DNA from: Mesorhizobium terrae
GTDB lineage: Bacteria; Pseudomonadota; Alphaproteobacteria; Rhizobiales; Rhizobiaceae
Length of the DNA stretch: 64,000 bases
Assembly: GCF_008727715.1 (NCBI RefSeq)
Contig: NZ_CP044218.1
Location: 5,439,501 to 5,503,500, forward strand
Direction: 5' to 3'
Positions 24,721 to 34,589 of this stretch are shown here, piece after piece; the first letter of the stretch is position 1; each line of letters starts with the position of its first letter. Under the pieces are notes generated by a model. That model was not told the DNA's origin. It searched no databases and worked only from the letters and a program-made list of their open reading frames with translations. Both the position numbers and the translations under genes were made by a program.

Positions 24721-27039
24721 ATGGCCAAGGCGGACGCGTTGCGCGCGCCCGGACGGACAGCTTTTGAGCGGCGCGGGCAATCGCGACGCGGTGGCGCCTT
24801 CGCAGGCAATGCCCGGCTCATCTCTGCTCCGACCTACGGCCAGTTGCTCGCCGCCGAGCCGGTTCTGCGCCGGCTGATCCCCTCGCTCATCATCCTGTTT
24901 CTCATTGCCATCGCCGGCCTGCGCTGCCTGTCGCTGATGAACTGGCACGACGAGATCGACCGCAACGCCAAGGCGATCCTGACACTCGCAGCCGGCGAAC
25001 TGGCGAAGTCCGGTCCGGCTAGCGGCGCCAGCGACCCGCAGGACCTGATCGAAGAGGCCGTGCGCCAGGGCTCGCTCAGCCCCGACCATGTGCTGGCGCT
25101 GACCGACCGGAACTTCAAGGTGCTGGCGGTATCGCCCAAATCGACGCGCTGGCAGGGCCGCGCGCTGGATACGGTCGTGTCCGGCGGACAGCCTCTGTTC
25201 CTGTTCGGCGAACGCGCCGGCGTGCTCGACGTGCAGATCGGCGAGCAGAACTGGTACGCCGCCGTCGATCTGAGACCCGATGGCAAGGGCGCCGCCGCCG
25301 TGCTGGTGCCGCAGGACGCCGTCTTCGTCGAATGGCGCAAGGCCGTCTCGCTCAATGTGACGCTGTTCGTGCTGACCGCCGGCGTGCTGCTCGTCGTGCT
25401 CTACGCCTATTTCTGCCAGGTGACGCGCGCTAAGAGCGCCGACCGCATCCTGGCAGAATCGCTGCAGCGCATCGACATGGCGCTGGTCAGGGGCCGTTGC
25501 GGCTTGTGGGACTGGGACATGGTGCGCGGCAAGATGTACTGGTCGCGCTCGATGTACGACATGCTGGGCTACGAGCCCTGCGAGACGATGCTGTCCTTCG
25601 GCGAGGTCGACGAGATCATCCATCCCGAGGACGGCAATCTGTTCGAACTGGCCGAACGCATCGTCGCCCGCGAAATCGACCAGATCGACCAGGTCTTCCG
25701 CATGCGCCATGCCAATGGCCAATGGGTGTGGATGCGCGCCAGGGCGCAGGTGATGGACCCGGACGCGCCCGAAATCCAGCTCATCGGCATTGCCGTCGAC
25801 GTCACCGAGCAGCGCCATCTGGCACTGCGCTCGGAGGCCGCGGACCTGCGCCTGCGCACCGCGATCGAGAACATCAACGAATCCTTCGTGCTGTGGGATG
25901 CGGCCGAGCGGCTGGTGATGTGCAATTCCAAGTTCCAGTACGACAACGGCCTGTCGGACCGCAGCGTCATGCCCGGCACCGAGCGCACCGAGATCGAGGA
26001 ACGCATGCTGGCCTTCGCCTCGGAGCGGCGGCTGGCCAACACCAACGGTCCGAATGGCGGCGTGAGCATCGAGCGGCAGCTTGGCGACGGCCGCTGGCTG
26101 CAGGTGAACGAATTGAAGACCCGCGACGGCGGCACCGTCTCGGTCGGCTCGGACATCACCCAGATCAAGCAGCATCAGGACAAGCTGATGGACAGCGAGC
26201 GCCGGTTGATGGCGACGATCCACGACCTCAGTCTCGCCCGCCGCGCCGAAGAAGAGCGCGCCCGCGAACTGGTGGAGCTGAACCGCAAATACATCCGCGA
26301 GAAGGACCGCGCCGAGGCCGCGAACCAGGCCAAGTCGGAGTTCCTGGCCAACATGTCGCATGAGCTGCGCACGCCGCTCAACGCTATCATCGGCTTCTCG
26401 GAGCTGATGGAACAGGGGCTGTTCGGGCCGCTCGGCTCGTCGCGCTACGACGAATATGCCACCGACATCAATTCGTCCGGCAAATATCTGCTCGGCGTCA
26501 TCAACGACATTCTCGACATGTCGAAGATCGAGGCCGGCCAGTTCTCGATCGACCGCGAGGAGATCGATCTCAACCCGCTGATCAGCGAAACGGTGCGGGT
26601 GGTGTCGCTGCAGGCCGCGCAGAAGTCGATCACCGTGGAAACGCGCATCGCCGACAGCCTGACGCTGGTGGCCGACCGCCGCGCCATCAAGCAGATCGTC
26701 ATCAATCTCCTGTCCAACGCCGTCAAGTTCACCGGCCAGGGCGGGCATATCGTGGTCAGGGCGCGCAATGCGTCGGGCGCGCTGACGCTGACCATCGAGG
26801 ACAATGGCTGCGGCATTCCGAAGACGGCGCTTGGCAAGCTCGGCCGGCCGTTCGAACAGGTGCAGAACCAGTTTTCCAAGAACCACACCGGTTCCGGTCT
26901 CGGGCTCGCCATCTCGCGCTCGCTGGCCGAACTGCATGGCGGCGCGTTGAAGATCCGCTCCACGGAAGGAACCGGCACCATCGTTTCGGTGCGCATCCCG
27001 ATCCGCAAGGCGCAGCAGCCGGTGAAGGCGGCGGCCTAA
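24721..27039 (+). CDS. pleC: PleC-like PAS-domain sensor histidine kinase
   Basis: The 772-residue membrane kinase/phosphatase belongs to the PleC/PdhS family that controls the cell-fate regulator DivK. There are two membrane helices, near residues 54-76 and 213-238, with a periplasmic domain between them. Two PAS regions follow, then HisKA with MSHELRTPLNAIIGF (phospho-His547) and the family-specific FGPLGSSRYDEY stretch, then HATPase with NLLSNAVKF and GSGLGLAISRSL. GGGGAG precedes the ATG at 24721; an ATG 48 bases earlier is less likely. The pleC identity is supported by the same glnE, two-component and cyc order in Sinorhizobium; other PdhS members remain possible. Confidence 0.82.
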   Translation: MAKADALRAPGRTAFERRGQSRRGGAFAGNARLISAPTYGQLLAAEPVLRRLIPSLIILFLIAIAGLRCLSLMNWHDEIDRNAKAILTLAAGELAKSGPASGASDPQDLIEEAVRQGSLSPDHVLALTDRNFKVLAVSPKSTRWQGRALDTVVSGGQPLFLFGERAGVLDVQIGEQNWYAAVDLRPDGKGAAAVLVPQDAVFVEWRKAVSLNVTLFVLTAGVLLVVLYAYFCQVTRAKSADRILAESLQRIDMALVRGRCGLWDWDMVRGKMYWSRSMYDMLGYEPCETMLSFGEVDEIIHPEDGNLFELAERIVAREIDQIDQVFRMRHANGQWVWMRARAQVMDPDAPEIQLIGIAVDVTEQRHLALRSEAADLRLRTAIENINESFVLWDAAERLVMCNSKFQYDNGLSDRSVMPGTERTEIEERMLAFASERRLANTNGPNGGVSIERQLGDGRWLQVNELKTRDGGTVSVGSDITQIKQHQDKLMDSERRLMATIHDLSLARRAEEERARELVELNRKYIREKDRAEAANQAKSEFLANMSHELRTPLNAIIGFSELMEQGLFGPLGSSRYDEYATDINSSGKYLLGVINDILDMSKIEAGQFSIDREEIDLNPLISETVRVVSLQAAQKSITVETRIADSLTLVADRRAIKQIVINLLSNAVKFTGQGGHIVVRARNASGALTLTIEDNGCGIPKTALGKLGRPFEQVQNQFSKNHTGSGLGLAISRSLAELHGGALKIRSTEGTGTIVSVRIPIRKAQQPVKAAA

Positions 27040-27065
27040 CTTTCCGCAATGCCCGTCAGGCAATG

Positions 27066-27087
27066 GCCGGCGACTTCCGTCGCCGGC
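27066..27087. terminator. Hairpin between convergent pleC and EF-hand genes
   Basis: A perfect 9-bp stem (GCCGGCGAC / GTCGCCGGC) with a TTCC loop lies between two convergent stops. There is no strong T-run, so its efficiency is uncertain. Confidence 0.5.
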
Positions 27088-27109
27088 GTGCTCGCTTCAT
27101 CGACCGCGC

Positions 27110-27559
27110 TTACTCCGCGCCTTCGAGGCGGTGGCCGCGGCCACCCTTCGGCAATTCGTTCTTCTCGATCTTGCCGTCGTTGTTCTTGTCGAGCAGCGCG
27201 AAGACCTTCTTCTGGCGGGCAGTGACATCTTCCTGGGTCAGGACGCCATCACCCTTAGTGTCGTAGCGGGAGATGATGCGCTTGGCCATCTGCTCGAAGC
27301 GGGCTTTTTCGAGCGCCGCGGCAAGCTGTTCAACGGTGACCTTGCCGCCATTGTCGGCGAGGATCTTCGTCAGTTGCGGGTTCATCGCCGCCTCGAACTG
27401 GTCGAAAGTGATGCCGCCGTCGTTATCCTTCAACGCCTTCTGCAGACGCATGCGGACACCGTCGCGCATGCCGTCGCCCTTTTCCTGCGCATAAGCGGCC
27501 GTGCCAACCACACCGGCCAGGGCCACGAACGCAAATGCCAGTTTTGTCGATTTTCTCAT
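27110..27559 (-). CDS. Secreted EF-hand calcium-binding protein
   Basis: The 149-residue product has a signal peptide (MRKSTKLAFAFVALAGVVGTAAYA) and EF-hand loops. DKNNDGKIEKNE near the C-terminus is canonical. DTKGDGVLTQED is near-canonical, with Asp at position 12. An earlier KDNDGGITFDQFE is a shortened loop. It is probably a periplasmic calcium-binding or buffering protein. AGGAGA lies before the ATG at 27559. It precedes, on the other side of a 50-base gap, the tail of glnE. Confidence 0.88.
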   Translation of the reverse strand: MRKSTKLAFAFVALAGVVGTAAYAQEKGDGMRDGVRMRLQKALKDNDGGITFDQFEAAMNPQLTKILADNGGKVTVEQLAAALEKARFEQMAKRIISRYDTKGDGVLTQEDVTARQKKVFALLDKNNDGKIEKNELPKGGRGHRLEGAE

Positions 27560-27621
27560 CGGTATCTCCTGTTGCATCGTTACCCCCGATGCTTCGGGAA
27601 GGGGCGCGAGGTGTCAGTGCC

Positions 27622-30591
27622 TCATGACCGCTTCCCACGCAGCAAAAGGTCGAAATCCTTCCGCACCTTTTGCGACGTCTCCTTGAGGTGCGCTTCCAGC
27701 ACCCCGAAATCCGGCAGATCGGTTGCTGCCAGAAGAAGGTCGGCCAGACCGGGCGGCACATCGTTCTTGTCGAAGGCGCTGGTGAGGCACAACCTGATCA
27801 TCTGGGTAACCGACAAATAGAGCGAATATGCGTCGCAGAGCTCGCGCGTCGTGGTCGCATCGGCATAGTCGGGCGCCAGCCGCGCCAGCGTCTCGGCGGT
27901 GCCCGGCGTGCGTTCGGCACCGGTGAGGCGGCCGGTGATCGTCGCCACCTGCGCGATGAATTCGAGATCGATCAACCCGCCCGGAATGAGCTTGATGTCC
28001 CACAGATCGTGCGCCGGCTTCTCCTCTTCGATCAGCTTGCGCATTTCGCCGGCATCGGCACGCACCTTGGCGGCATCCCGCGGCAAAGCCAGGATCGCGG
28101 CCACTTCCGCTTCGAGCTCCGCTCCCAGCGAGGCATCGCCGGCGATGGCGCGGGCGCGGGTCAGCGCCATCTGTTCCCAGGTCCAGGCCTCCTGGCGCTG
28201 GTATTTGCGGAACGAACCGACATGGGTCGCCACCGGCCCCTTATTGCCGGACGGGCGTAACCTGAGGTCGAGTTCATAGAGCACACCCTCGGCTGTCGGC
28301 GCCGAGACGGCGGCGATCAGGCGCTGTGTCATGCGCGCAAAGTAGTGCGACGGCGCCAGCGGCCGCTCGCCATCGGAATCCTCGGCATCCTCGTCGTGAT
28401 CGTAGAGCAGGATCAGGTCGACATCGGAGCCGGCGGTCAGTTCGCGGCTGCCGAGTTTGCCCATGCCGAGCAAAGCGACGCGCCCGCCGGCGATGCGGCC
28501 ATGACGTTGCGCGAATTCGGCGCTGACCGCTTCGAGTGCCGCGCCGATGGTGAGGTCGGCGAGGTCGGAGAAGGCGCGGCCGGCGCGCGTGGCGTCGATG
28601 GAGCCGGCCAGCAGGCGCACCCCGATCAGGAATTTCTGCTCGGCGGCGAAGATGCGCAACCGGTCGAGCACGTCCTCATAAGCGCGGTCACCATCGATGA
28701 AGGCGGCAAGCCGGGCAGACAAATAGGCGCGGTTCGGCAGTTCGGTCAAAAGTGCAGGATCGAGCAGCCCGTCGAACACATGTGGACGGCGCGTGATGAT
28801 GGCAGCCAGCCGCGGTGCCGCGCCCATGATGGTCGCCATCAGCCGCAGCAGGCCGGGATTGGACTGCAGCAGCGAGAAAAGCTGGATGCCGGCGGGCAGG
28901 CCGGAGAGAAACTCGTCGAAGCGCATCAACGCCTCGTCGGCGCGGCGCGTCTTGCCGAAGGCTTCGAGTAGCGCCGGCGTCAGTTCGGTCAACCGCTCAC
29001 GCGCTTCGGCCGAGCGCGTCACCCTGTAGCGGCCGAAATGCCAGGTGCGGATGACGCGGCAAATGTCGCTCGGGCGCTGGAAGCCCAGGCGATGCAAGGT
29101 CTGCAAGGTGTCGGGGTCGTCGACATCGCCGGTGAAGACGAGGTTGCCGACGCCGGCCGAAAGCTCCGGCGCCGCCTCGAACAAAGCGGCGTAATGACCC
29201 TCGACCTGTAGCAACGCGGCGCGAAAGGCTGCGGCGAAGGTCTCGGCGTCCTTGTAAGCCAGCATGCGGGCGATGCGCTCCAGCCCCTCGTCGTCCTCCG
29301 GCAGCATATGGGTCTGTTCGTCGGCCACCATCTGCACGGCGTGCTCGACCCGGCGCAGGAACCAGTACTGGTTGGCCAGCACGTCGCGCGCCTCGGCGGT
29401 GATCCAGTTGCGCCCGGCCAGTTCGCCCAGCATCGGCACGGTCTCGCGACCGCGCAGTTCCGGAAAACGGCCGCCAGCGATCAGCTGCTGGGTCTGCACG
29501 AAGAATTCTATCTCGCGGATGCCACCGCGGCCGAGCTTGACGTTGTGGCCCTTCACGGCCACCTCGCCATGGCCCTTATGCGCATGGATCTGGCGTTTGA
29601 TCGAATGGACATCGGCGATCGCCGCGTAATCCATGTATTTGCGCCAGACATAGGGCTGCAGTTCCTTGAGGAAGGCTTCGCCGGCCGCAATGTCGCCGGC
29701 AACCGGCCGCGCCTTGATCATGGCGGCGCGTTCCCAGTTCTGGCCCCTGCCCTCGTAATAATTGAGCGCCGCCTCGACCGGGATGGCCAGCGGCGTCGAG
29801 CCCGGATCAGGACGCAGCCTGAGATCGGTGCGGAAGACATAACCGTGTTCGGTACGGTCCTGCAGGATGCGGACAAGGCGGCGGGTGAGCCGCGAAAACA
29901 GTTCCGTGGCGTCCAGCGGATCGATCACCGCCGGCGCGAAGGGGTCGAAGAAAACAACCAGATCGATATCGGACGAGAAATTCAACTCGTTGGCGCCGAG
30001 CTTGCCCATGCCGAGCAGGACCCAGCCGGATTTCAGCGTCGGGTTCTCGGGATCGACCAGCTTCAGCTTGCCCTGCCCATGCGCGTCGCGCAGCAGGAAA
30101 TCGACCGCAGCGCGGATCGAGGCATCGGCCAGGCTGGAAAGGCGGCGAACGGTGAGCACCGTTTCAGAGACGCCGGCGAGCTCGGCAAGCGCGATCAGGA
30201 AATGCGCCTCCGCCTTGAACTGGCGAAGCTCCATCATCAGGCTCTGTTCCGAAACGCCCTCGGCACGGGGAGCCATAGCAATCGCCTGCCCGATCGCCGC
30301 GAGCCGCTCCTCGACGGTTTCATCGAACAGCGCGTCGAGTATCTGCGGCCGCCGCCGGGCGAGATCGCGCAGGAAGGGAGAAAGGTCGAAAACGGCGGCA
30401 AGGAAATCCTGCACAGGCCCCTTGGCGGACAGGAACCGGGCGAGACGCGGCAGCTCGTCCTCGGCTGCAGCGGCGGCAACGTCGGCCAGCTCGTCTTGCG
30501 CGTGCCGGGCATCCAGCGGCGAAAGCCGCGCCTTCGGCTCCAACCGCCACAATGCCTTGGTCTTTTCCTTGCCCGCCGCGACTGCCATCAT
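27622..30591 (-). CDS. glnE: Bifunctional glutamine synthetase adenylyltransferase/deadenylase
   Basis: The 989-residue enzyme adds or removes AMP on glutamine synthetase in response to PII, setting nitrogen assimilation. Both nucleotidyltransferase domains are visible. The N-terminal deadenylase half has FSSDIDLVVFFD, and the C-terminal adenylylase half has GSDVDLILLYDHDED. Each is followed by an HDIG-like helical region (GRGGIREIEFFVQ in the first, GGLIDLEFIAQ in the second). Length matches the family. The start is either of two adjacent ATGs after GGGGAGAG. Its stop-to-start distance to the kinase gene behind it is 12 bases, so the two are co-transcribed. Confidence 0.97.
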   Translation of the reverse strand: MMAVAAGKEKTKALWRLEPKARLSPLDARHAQDELADVAAAAAEDELPRLARFLSAKGPVQDFLAAVFDLSPFLRDLARRRPQILDALFDETVEERLAAIGQAIAMAPRAEGVSEQSLMMELRQFKAEAHFLIALAELAGVSETVLTVRRLSSLADASIRAAVDFLLRDAHGQGKLKLVDPENPTLKSGWVLLGMGKLGANELNFSSDIDLVVFFDPFAPAVIDPLDATELFSRLTRRLVRILQDRTEHGYVFRTDLRLRPDPGSTPLAIPVEAALNYYEGRGQNWERAAMIKARPVAGDIAAGEAFLKELQPYVWRKYMDYAAIADVHSIKRQIHAHKGHGEVAVKGHNVKLGRGGIREIEFFVQTQQLIAGGRFPELRGRETVPMLGELAGRNWITAEARDVLANQYWFLRRVEHAVQMVADEQTHMLPEDDEGLERIARMLAYKDAETFAAAFRAALLQVEGHYAALFEAAPELSAGVGNLVFTGDVDDPDTLQTLHRLGFQRPSDICRVIRTWHFGRYRVTRSAEARERLTELTPALLEAFGKTRRADEALMRFDEFLSGLPAGIQLFSLLQSNPGLLRLMATIMGAAPRLAAIITRRPHVFDGLLDPALLTELPNRAYLSARLAAFIDGDRAYEDVLDRLRIFAAEQKFLIGVRLLAGSIDATRAGRAFSDLADLTIGAALEAVSAEFAQRHGRIAGGRVALLGMGKLGSRELTAGSDVDLILLYDHDEDAEDSDGERPLAPSHYFARMTQRLIAAVSAPTAEGVLYELDLRLRPSGNKGPVATHVGSFRKYQRQEAWTWEQMALTRARAIAGDASLGAELEAEVAAILALPRDAAKVRADAGEMRKLIEEEKPAHDLWDIKLIPGGLIDLEFIAQVATITGRLTGAERTPGTAETLARLAPDYADATTTRELCDAYSLYLSVTQMIRLCLTSAFDKNDVPPGLADLLLAATDLPDFGVLEAHLKETSQKVRKDFDLLLRGKRS

Positions 30592-30603
30592 TCCGTCTCT
30601 CCC

Positions 30604-32061
30604 CTAGAAACCTTCCCGCGCGGGAAAGCTCATGACGACGCATAGTCCGGGATCGGCGGGTTTAAGATCAAGGGTGCCCTTGTGGAATTTCATGATTGCC
30701 TTGGCGAGACTGAGCCCCAGCCCCGAGCCCGGCTGCGAACGGCTCTTCTCAAGACGCACGAAACGCTCGGTGGCCCGCGCCCGGTCGGCGTCGTCCGGTA
30801 TGCCCTGGCCGTTGTCGGCCACTGACAGCATGATCTTGCCGGCGACGCGTTCGAGCGAAACCTTGACGACCGGCTTGGCGGTCGCGTCGGTCGAATATTT
30901 GATGGCGTTGTCAACGATGTTCGATAATGCCTGCCCGACGAGCTCGCGATTGCCGTCGACCAGATAGGGTCCGGTCAGCCCTGCCTCGATCATCACGCCG
31001 GCCTCCTCCGCCACGGGCTCGTAGAGCTCGACGACGTCGCGCACGGCGGCGGCGAGATCGACCTGCGTGACGTTCTCGGACGAATAACCCGCCTCCAGCC
31101 TGGAGATCATCAGGATGGCGTTGAAGGTTTTGATGAGCTGGTCGGACTCGGTGATCGTGCCCTCCAGCGCCGCCTTGTAGTCGGCGGCGCTGTGTTTGCC
31201 GGACAGCACGGCCTCGGCCCGGTTGCGCAGCCTGGTCAGCGGTGTCTTGAGGTCATGGGCGATGTTGTCGGAGACCTGCTTCAGCCCTTCGTTGAGCGTG
31301 GCGATGCGGGCCAGCATGGCGTTGAGGTTTTCCGACAAGCGGTCGAACTCGTCGCCGGCACCGGTAACCGGCAGGCGGCCGGTGAGGTCGCCGCCCATGA
31401 TGCGCCGGCTCGCCTCCGAGACGTTGTCGATGCGTTTTAGTGCGGCATGGCCGACGAAGAACCAGATCGCCAGGCCACCCAGCCCCATCATGCCGAGCGT
31501 CAGCATGAGCGCGCGCCGCACGACGGAGCGGAACTGCTCCGGCTCGCCCATGTCGCGGCCGACCAAAAGAATCATCTGGTTGGGCAGGCGCACCACCAGC
31601 GCAATGGCGTTGTGCCCCTTGCTCTGCTTGGCCTGGGCAGCAGGATGGCTGCTGTCACCCGCCGCCTGCGACTGCTCACCACCGGTCTCGCCGTAGCGTT
31701 CGTAGGAGAACGGCAATTCGGTCCAGCCTTCGCGGGCAATCACGCCGGGTTCGATGCTCTGGACGTTGCCGGTCAGGATCTGTCCGTTCGGATCGGCGAT
31801 CATGTAGAGATTGGCGCCCGGCGCCCGCGAGCGTCGCTCCACGGTGCGCACCAGGAAAGGCAGGCCGCCGCGCTGATAGGCGCGGGCAAGGCCCAGCGCT
31901 TCCTCGTTGATGGTCTCCTGCGTCTGCGAGGTCAGCATGCGCGCCGACAGCGAGGTCATGTAGAAGACCAGAAGCATGGCGCAGAGCGCGAACAGCAACA
32001 GATACAGCGCGGAGAGCCGCGCCGCCGTCGTCCTCATGATGGCCGGTAAGGTCAGCGCCAT
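30604..32061 (-). CDS. Two-component sensor histidine kinase
   Basis: The 485-residue membrane kinase has a first helix at about residues 17-36, a periplasmic sensor of about 150 residues containing a low-complexity Gln/Ala/Ser stretch, a second helix at about 186-206, then HAMP, HisKA with SDNIAHDLKTPLTRL (His269) and HATPase with NIVDNAIKYS, DNGQGIP and GSGLGLSLAKAI. It is paired with the response regulator at 32068, whose stop is 7 bases from its start. The signal is unknown. The pair lies between glnE and degP as in Sinorhizobium, suggesting an envelope-related role (inference). Confidence 0.92.
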   Translation of the reverse strand: MALTLPAIMRTTAARLSALYLLLFALCAMLLVFYMTSLSARMLTSQTQETINEEALGLARAYQRGGLPFLVRTVERRSRAPGANLYMIADPNGQILTGNVQSIEPGVIAREGWTELPFSYERYGETGGEQSQAAGDSSHPAAQAKQSKGHNAIALVVRLPNQMILLVGRDMGEPEQFRSVVRRALMLTLGMMGLGGLAIWFFVGHAALKRIDNVSEASRRIMGGDLTGRLPVTGAGDEFDRLSENLNAMLARIATLNEGLKQVSDNIAHDLKTPLTRLRNRAEAVLSGKHSAADYKAALEGTITESDQLIKTFNAILMISRLEAGYSSENVTQVDLAAAVRDVVELYEPVAEEAGVMIEAGLTGPYLVDGNRELVGQALSNIVDNAIKYSTDATAKPVVKVSLERVAGKIMLSVADNGQGIPDDADRARATERFVRLEKSRSQPGSGLGLSLAKAIMKFHKGTLDLKPADPGLCVVMSFPAREGF

Positions 32062-32067
32062 AGGCAG

Positions 32068-32742
32068 CTAGCCGCTCTTCAGCATGTAGCCGGCGCCGCG
32101 GATGGTGTGCAGGATGGGCTTCTCGAAACCCTTTTCGATCTTGCCGCGCAGCCGCGACACATGCACGTCGATGACATTGGTCTGCGGATCAAAATGATAG
32201 TCCCAGACATTTTCCAGGAGCATGGTGCGCGTCACCACCTGGCCGGCATGGCGCATCAGATATTCAAGCAGCCGAAACTCGCGCGGCTGCAGCACGATTT
32301 CCTTGCCCGCTCGCTTGACGGAATGGGACAGACGGTCGAGCTCGAGATCGCCGGTGCGATAGACCGTCTCGGTCTCCTTCGCGCCGGCGCGGCGGTTCAG
32401 CACCTCGACGCGGGCGAGCAGTTCGGAAAAGGCGTAGGGCTTGGTCAGATAGTCGTCGCCGCCGGCGCGCAGACCGGTGACACGATCGTCGACCTCGCCG
32501 AGCGCGGAAAGGATGAGGACCGGGGTGGCATTGCCGCGCGAGCGCAAGCCGGCGATCACCGACAGCCCGTCGCGGCGCGGCAACAGGCGATCCACCACCA
32601 TGACGTCGTATTCGCCGGAATCGGCGAGCGCAAAACCGGTCTCGCCGTCGCCGGCGACATGGGCGGTATGACCCGCCTCGGTGAACGCCTTCTCCAGATA
32701 GTCGGCGGCCTCCCGATCATCCTCGATGATGAGAATCTTCAT
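32068..32742 (-). CDS. OmpR/PhoB-family response regulator
   Basis: The 224-residue product has a receiver domain (MKILIIEDDREAADYLEKAF, Asp51 in MVVDRLLP, Lys in YLTKPYAF) and a winged-helix DNA-binding domain (LVLQPREFRLLEYLMRHAG-like region and VIDVHVSRLRGKIE). The start at 32742 aligns with the family; an in-frame ATG at 32784 with AGGGA upstream would add 14 residues. It is the partner of the kinase gene at 30604. Confidence 0.92.
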   Translation of the reverse strand: MKILIIEDDREAADYLEKAFTEAGHTAHVAGDGETGFALADSGEYDVMVVDRLLPRRDGLSVIAGLRSRGNATPVLILSALGEVDDRVTGLRAGGDDYLTKPYAFSELLARVEVLNRRAGAKETETVYRTGDLELDRLSHSVKRAGKEIVLQPREFRLLEYLMRHAGQVVTRTMLLENVWDYHFDPQTNVIDVHVSRLRGKIEKGFEKPILHTIRGAGYMLKSG

Positions 32743-32932
32743 GGGATCGTTATACGCAATTTCGGACGCTCTGGCGGCAGTCATTGCAACATCCCTAAAG
32801 TTTTGCGGCAGCGGGCGACGAGGCCCGCTGCCGCCGAGGTCGGACACCGAAGACTGACAGACTGTTCCGACCAGGTTTCCTTTGCGGCGATCCGGGGGTG
32901 TGGAAACCGCCGCATCGGAAAACGGAAGACTA

Positions 32933-34462
32933 TCAGCCCTTGGCGACCGGCAAGGTGATGAAGCGGTTGTTGTCGTTGCGGGTGATCTGCACCAGCACCT
33001 GCTTGCGGCCGGCCTTCTGGGCGTCGGTCATCGCCTTGCTGATGTCGGACGCCGCGGTGACTTCCTGCGAGTTGATCGCGGTGATCACGTCGCCGGCCTG
33101 GATGCCACGGTCGGCGGCATCGCTGTCGGGATCGACCTCGGTGACAACCAGACCCTTGCCGTCCTCGGACTTGGTGACGGTAAGACCGAGGTCGGTCAGC
33201 GAATTGTGGTCCTTGGCCGGCGCCGACTGCTGTTCGGCCGAGGCCATCTTGTCGTTCTTCGGCAGGGTGCCGAGATCGACCTTGATGGACTGTTCCTTGC
33301 CGCCGCGCCAGACGGTGACGTCGACGGACTTGCCGGGCTGGTAGTTGCCGATGGTGCGGGCCAGATCCTTGGTCGTCTCGACCGACTTGCCGTCGACCTG
33401 GGTGATGACGTCGCCGGCAACGATGCCCGCCTTCTTGGCCGGGCTGTTGTCCTGCGAACCAGCGACCAGCGCGCCCTTTTCACCCTTCAGGCCGAGCGAT
33501 TCGGCGATGTCGGAGGTGACCGGCTGGATTTCGACGCCGAGCCATCCGCGCTCGATCGATCCGCCCTTCATCAGAACCTGCACCACATTCTTGGCGGTGG
33601 AGGCCGGAATGTCGAAAGCGATGCCGACGCTGCCGCCCGAGGGCGAGAAGATGGCGGTGTTGATGCCGACCACCTGGCCGTTGAGGTCGAAGGTCGGGCC
33701 ACCCGAGTTGCCGCGGTTGACCGGGGCGTCGATCTGGATGAAGTCGTCATACGGGCCGGCGCCGATGTCGCGGCCACGGGCCGAGACGATGCCGGCGGTC
33801 ACGGTGCCGCCGAGGCCGAACGGGTTGCCGACGGCCACGACCCAGTCGCCGACGCGGGTCTTGGCATCGTCGGCGAAGTCGACATAGGTGAATTTCTGTC
33901 CGCCGCCGTCGACCTTGAGCACGGCGAGGTCGGTGCGCGGGTCGGTTCCGACCAGCTTGGCGTCAAGCTCCTTGCCGTCCTTCATGACGACGGTGAAGGC
34001 GCTGCCGCCATCGACAACATGGTTGTTGGTGACGATGTAGCCGTCTTCGGAAATGAAGAAGCCGGAGCCCTGCGCCACCGGGCGCGGTTCGCGATTGGGG
34101 TTATCGCGGTGCTGGAAGCGGCGGCCGCCCTGGCCGTCGGGACCGCGGAATTCCTTGAAGAAGCGCTTCAGCTGCGGGTTGTCCTGGAAGAAGTCCGGAC
34201 CGTCGAACGGGCTCGCCTGGCCGTCGTCTGCAGCGGGCTGAACCTTGGCCTTGACCTGAACGGAGACGACCGCCGGCGAGACCTTCTCGACGAGGTCGGC
34301 AAAACCCGCAACCTGGGGAGCCTGGACGCGCACGGCCTCGGCCATCACGGGGGCGGTGCCGGTGGTCACGGCGACGAAGCCGATCGCGCCGGCGATGGCC
34401 ACGGAAGCAGCGGCAGCAGTCAGGCGCGAGCGGGTGCGGGAGGAAATGGGGGAAGCAGTCAT
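32933..34462 (-). CDS. degP: Do/DegP-family periplasmic serine protease
   Basis: The 509-residue HtrA protease and chaperone handles misfolded envelope proteins. It has an export signal near residues 18-42, the trypsin-like catalytic triad (His148 in TNNHVV, Asp178 in RTDLAVLKV, Ser253 in RGNSGGPTF) and two PDZ domains from about 275 onward, each with the IVAGDVITQVDGK / IQAGDVITAINSQ pattern. The start at 34462 follows AGGA; an in-frame GTG at 34483 is possible. It follows the cycHJKL genes, as in Sinorhizobium. Confidence 0.95.
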   Translation of the reverse strand: MTASPISSRTRSRLTAAAASVAIAGAIGFVAVTTGTAPVMAEAVRVQAPQVAGFADLVEKVSPAVVSVQVKAKVQPAADDGQASPFDGPDFFQDNPQLKRFFKEFRGPDGQGGRRFQHRDNPNREPRPVAQGSGFFISEDGYIVTNNHVVDGGSAFTVVMKDGKELDAKLVGTDPRTDLAVLKVDGGGQKFTYVDFADDAKTRVGDWVVAVGNPFGLGGTVTAGIVSARGRDIGAGPYDDFIQIDAPVNRGNSGGPTFDLNGQVVGINTAIFSPSGGSVGIAFDIPASTAKNVVQVLMKGGSIERGWLGVEIQPVTSDIAESLGLKGEKGALVAGSQDNSPAKKAGIVAGDVITQVDGKSVETTKDLARTIGNYQPGKSVDVTVWRGGKEQSIKVDLGTLPKNDKMASAEQQSAPAKDHNSLTDLGLTVTKSEDGKGLVVTEVDPDSDAADRGIQAGDVITAINSQEVTAASDISKAMTDAQKAGRKQVLVQITRNDNNRFITLPVAKG

Positions 34463-34589
34463 CGGTCTGTTGTCCTTTTGCACGCAGGTGCCAAAAGCAC
34501 CCTTCGAACAAAAGGAATAAGATCGCCGACATTACGGCGCCATTTCCGGTGCATGAAATTTTGGTAATCTTGGGCGGTTGCCCGACGCT

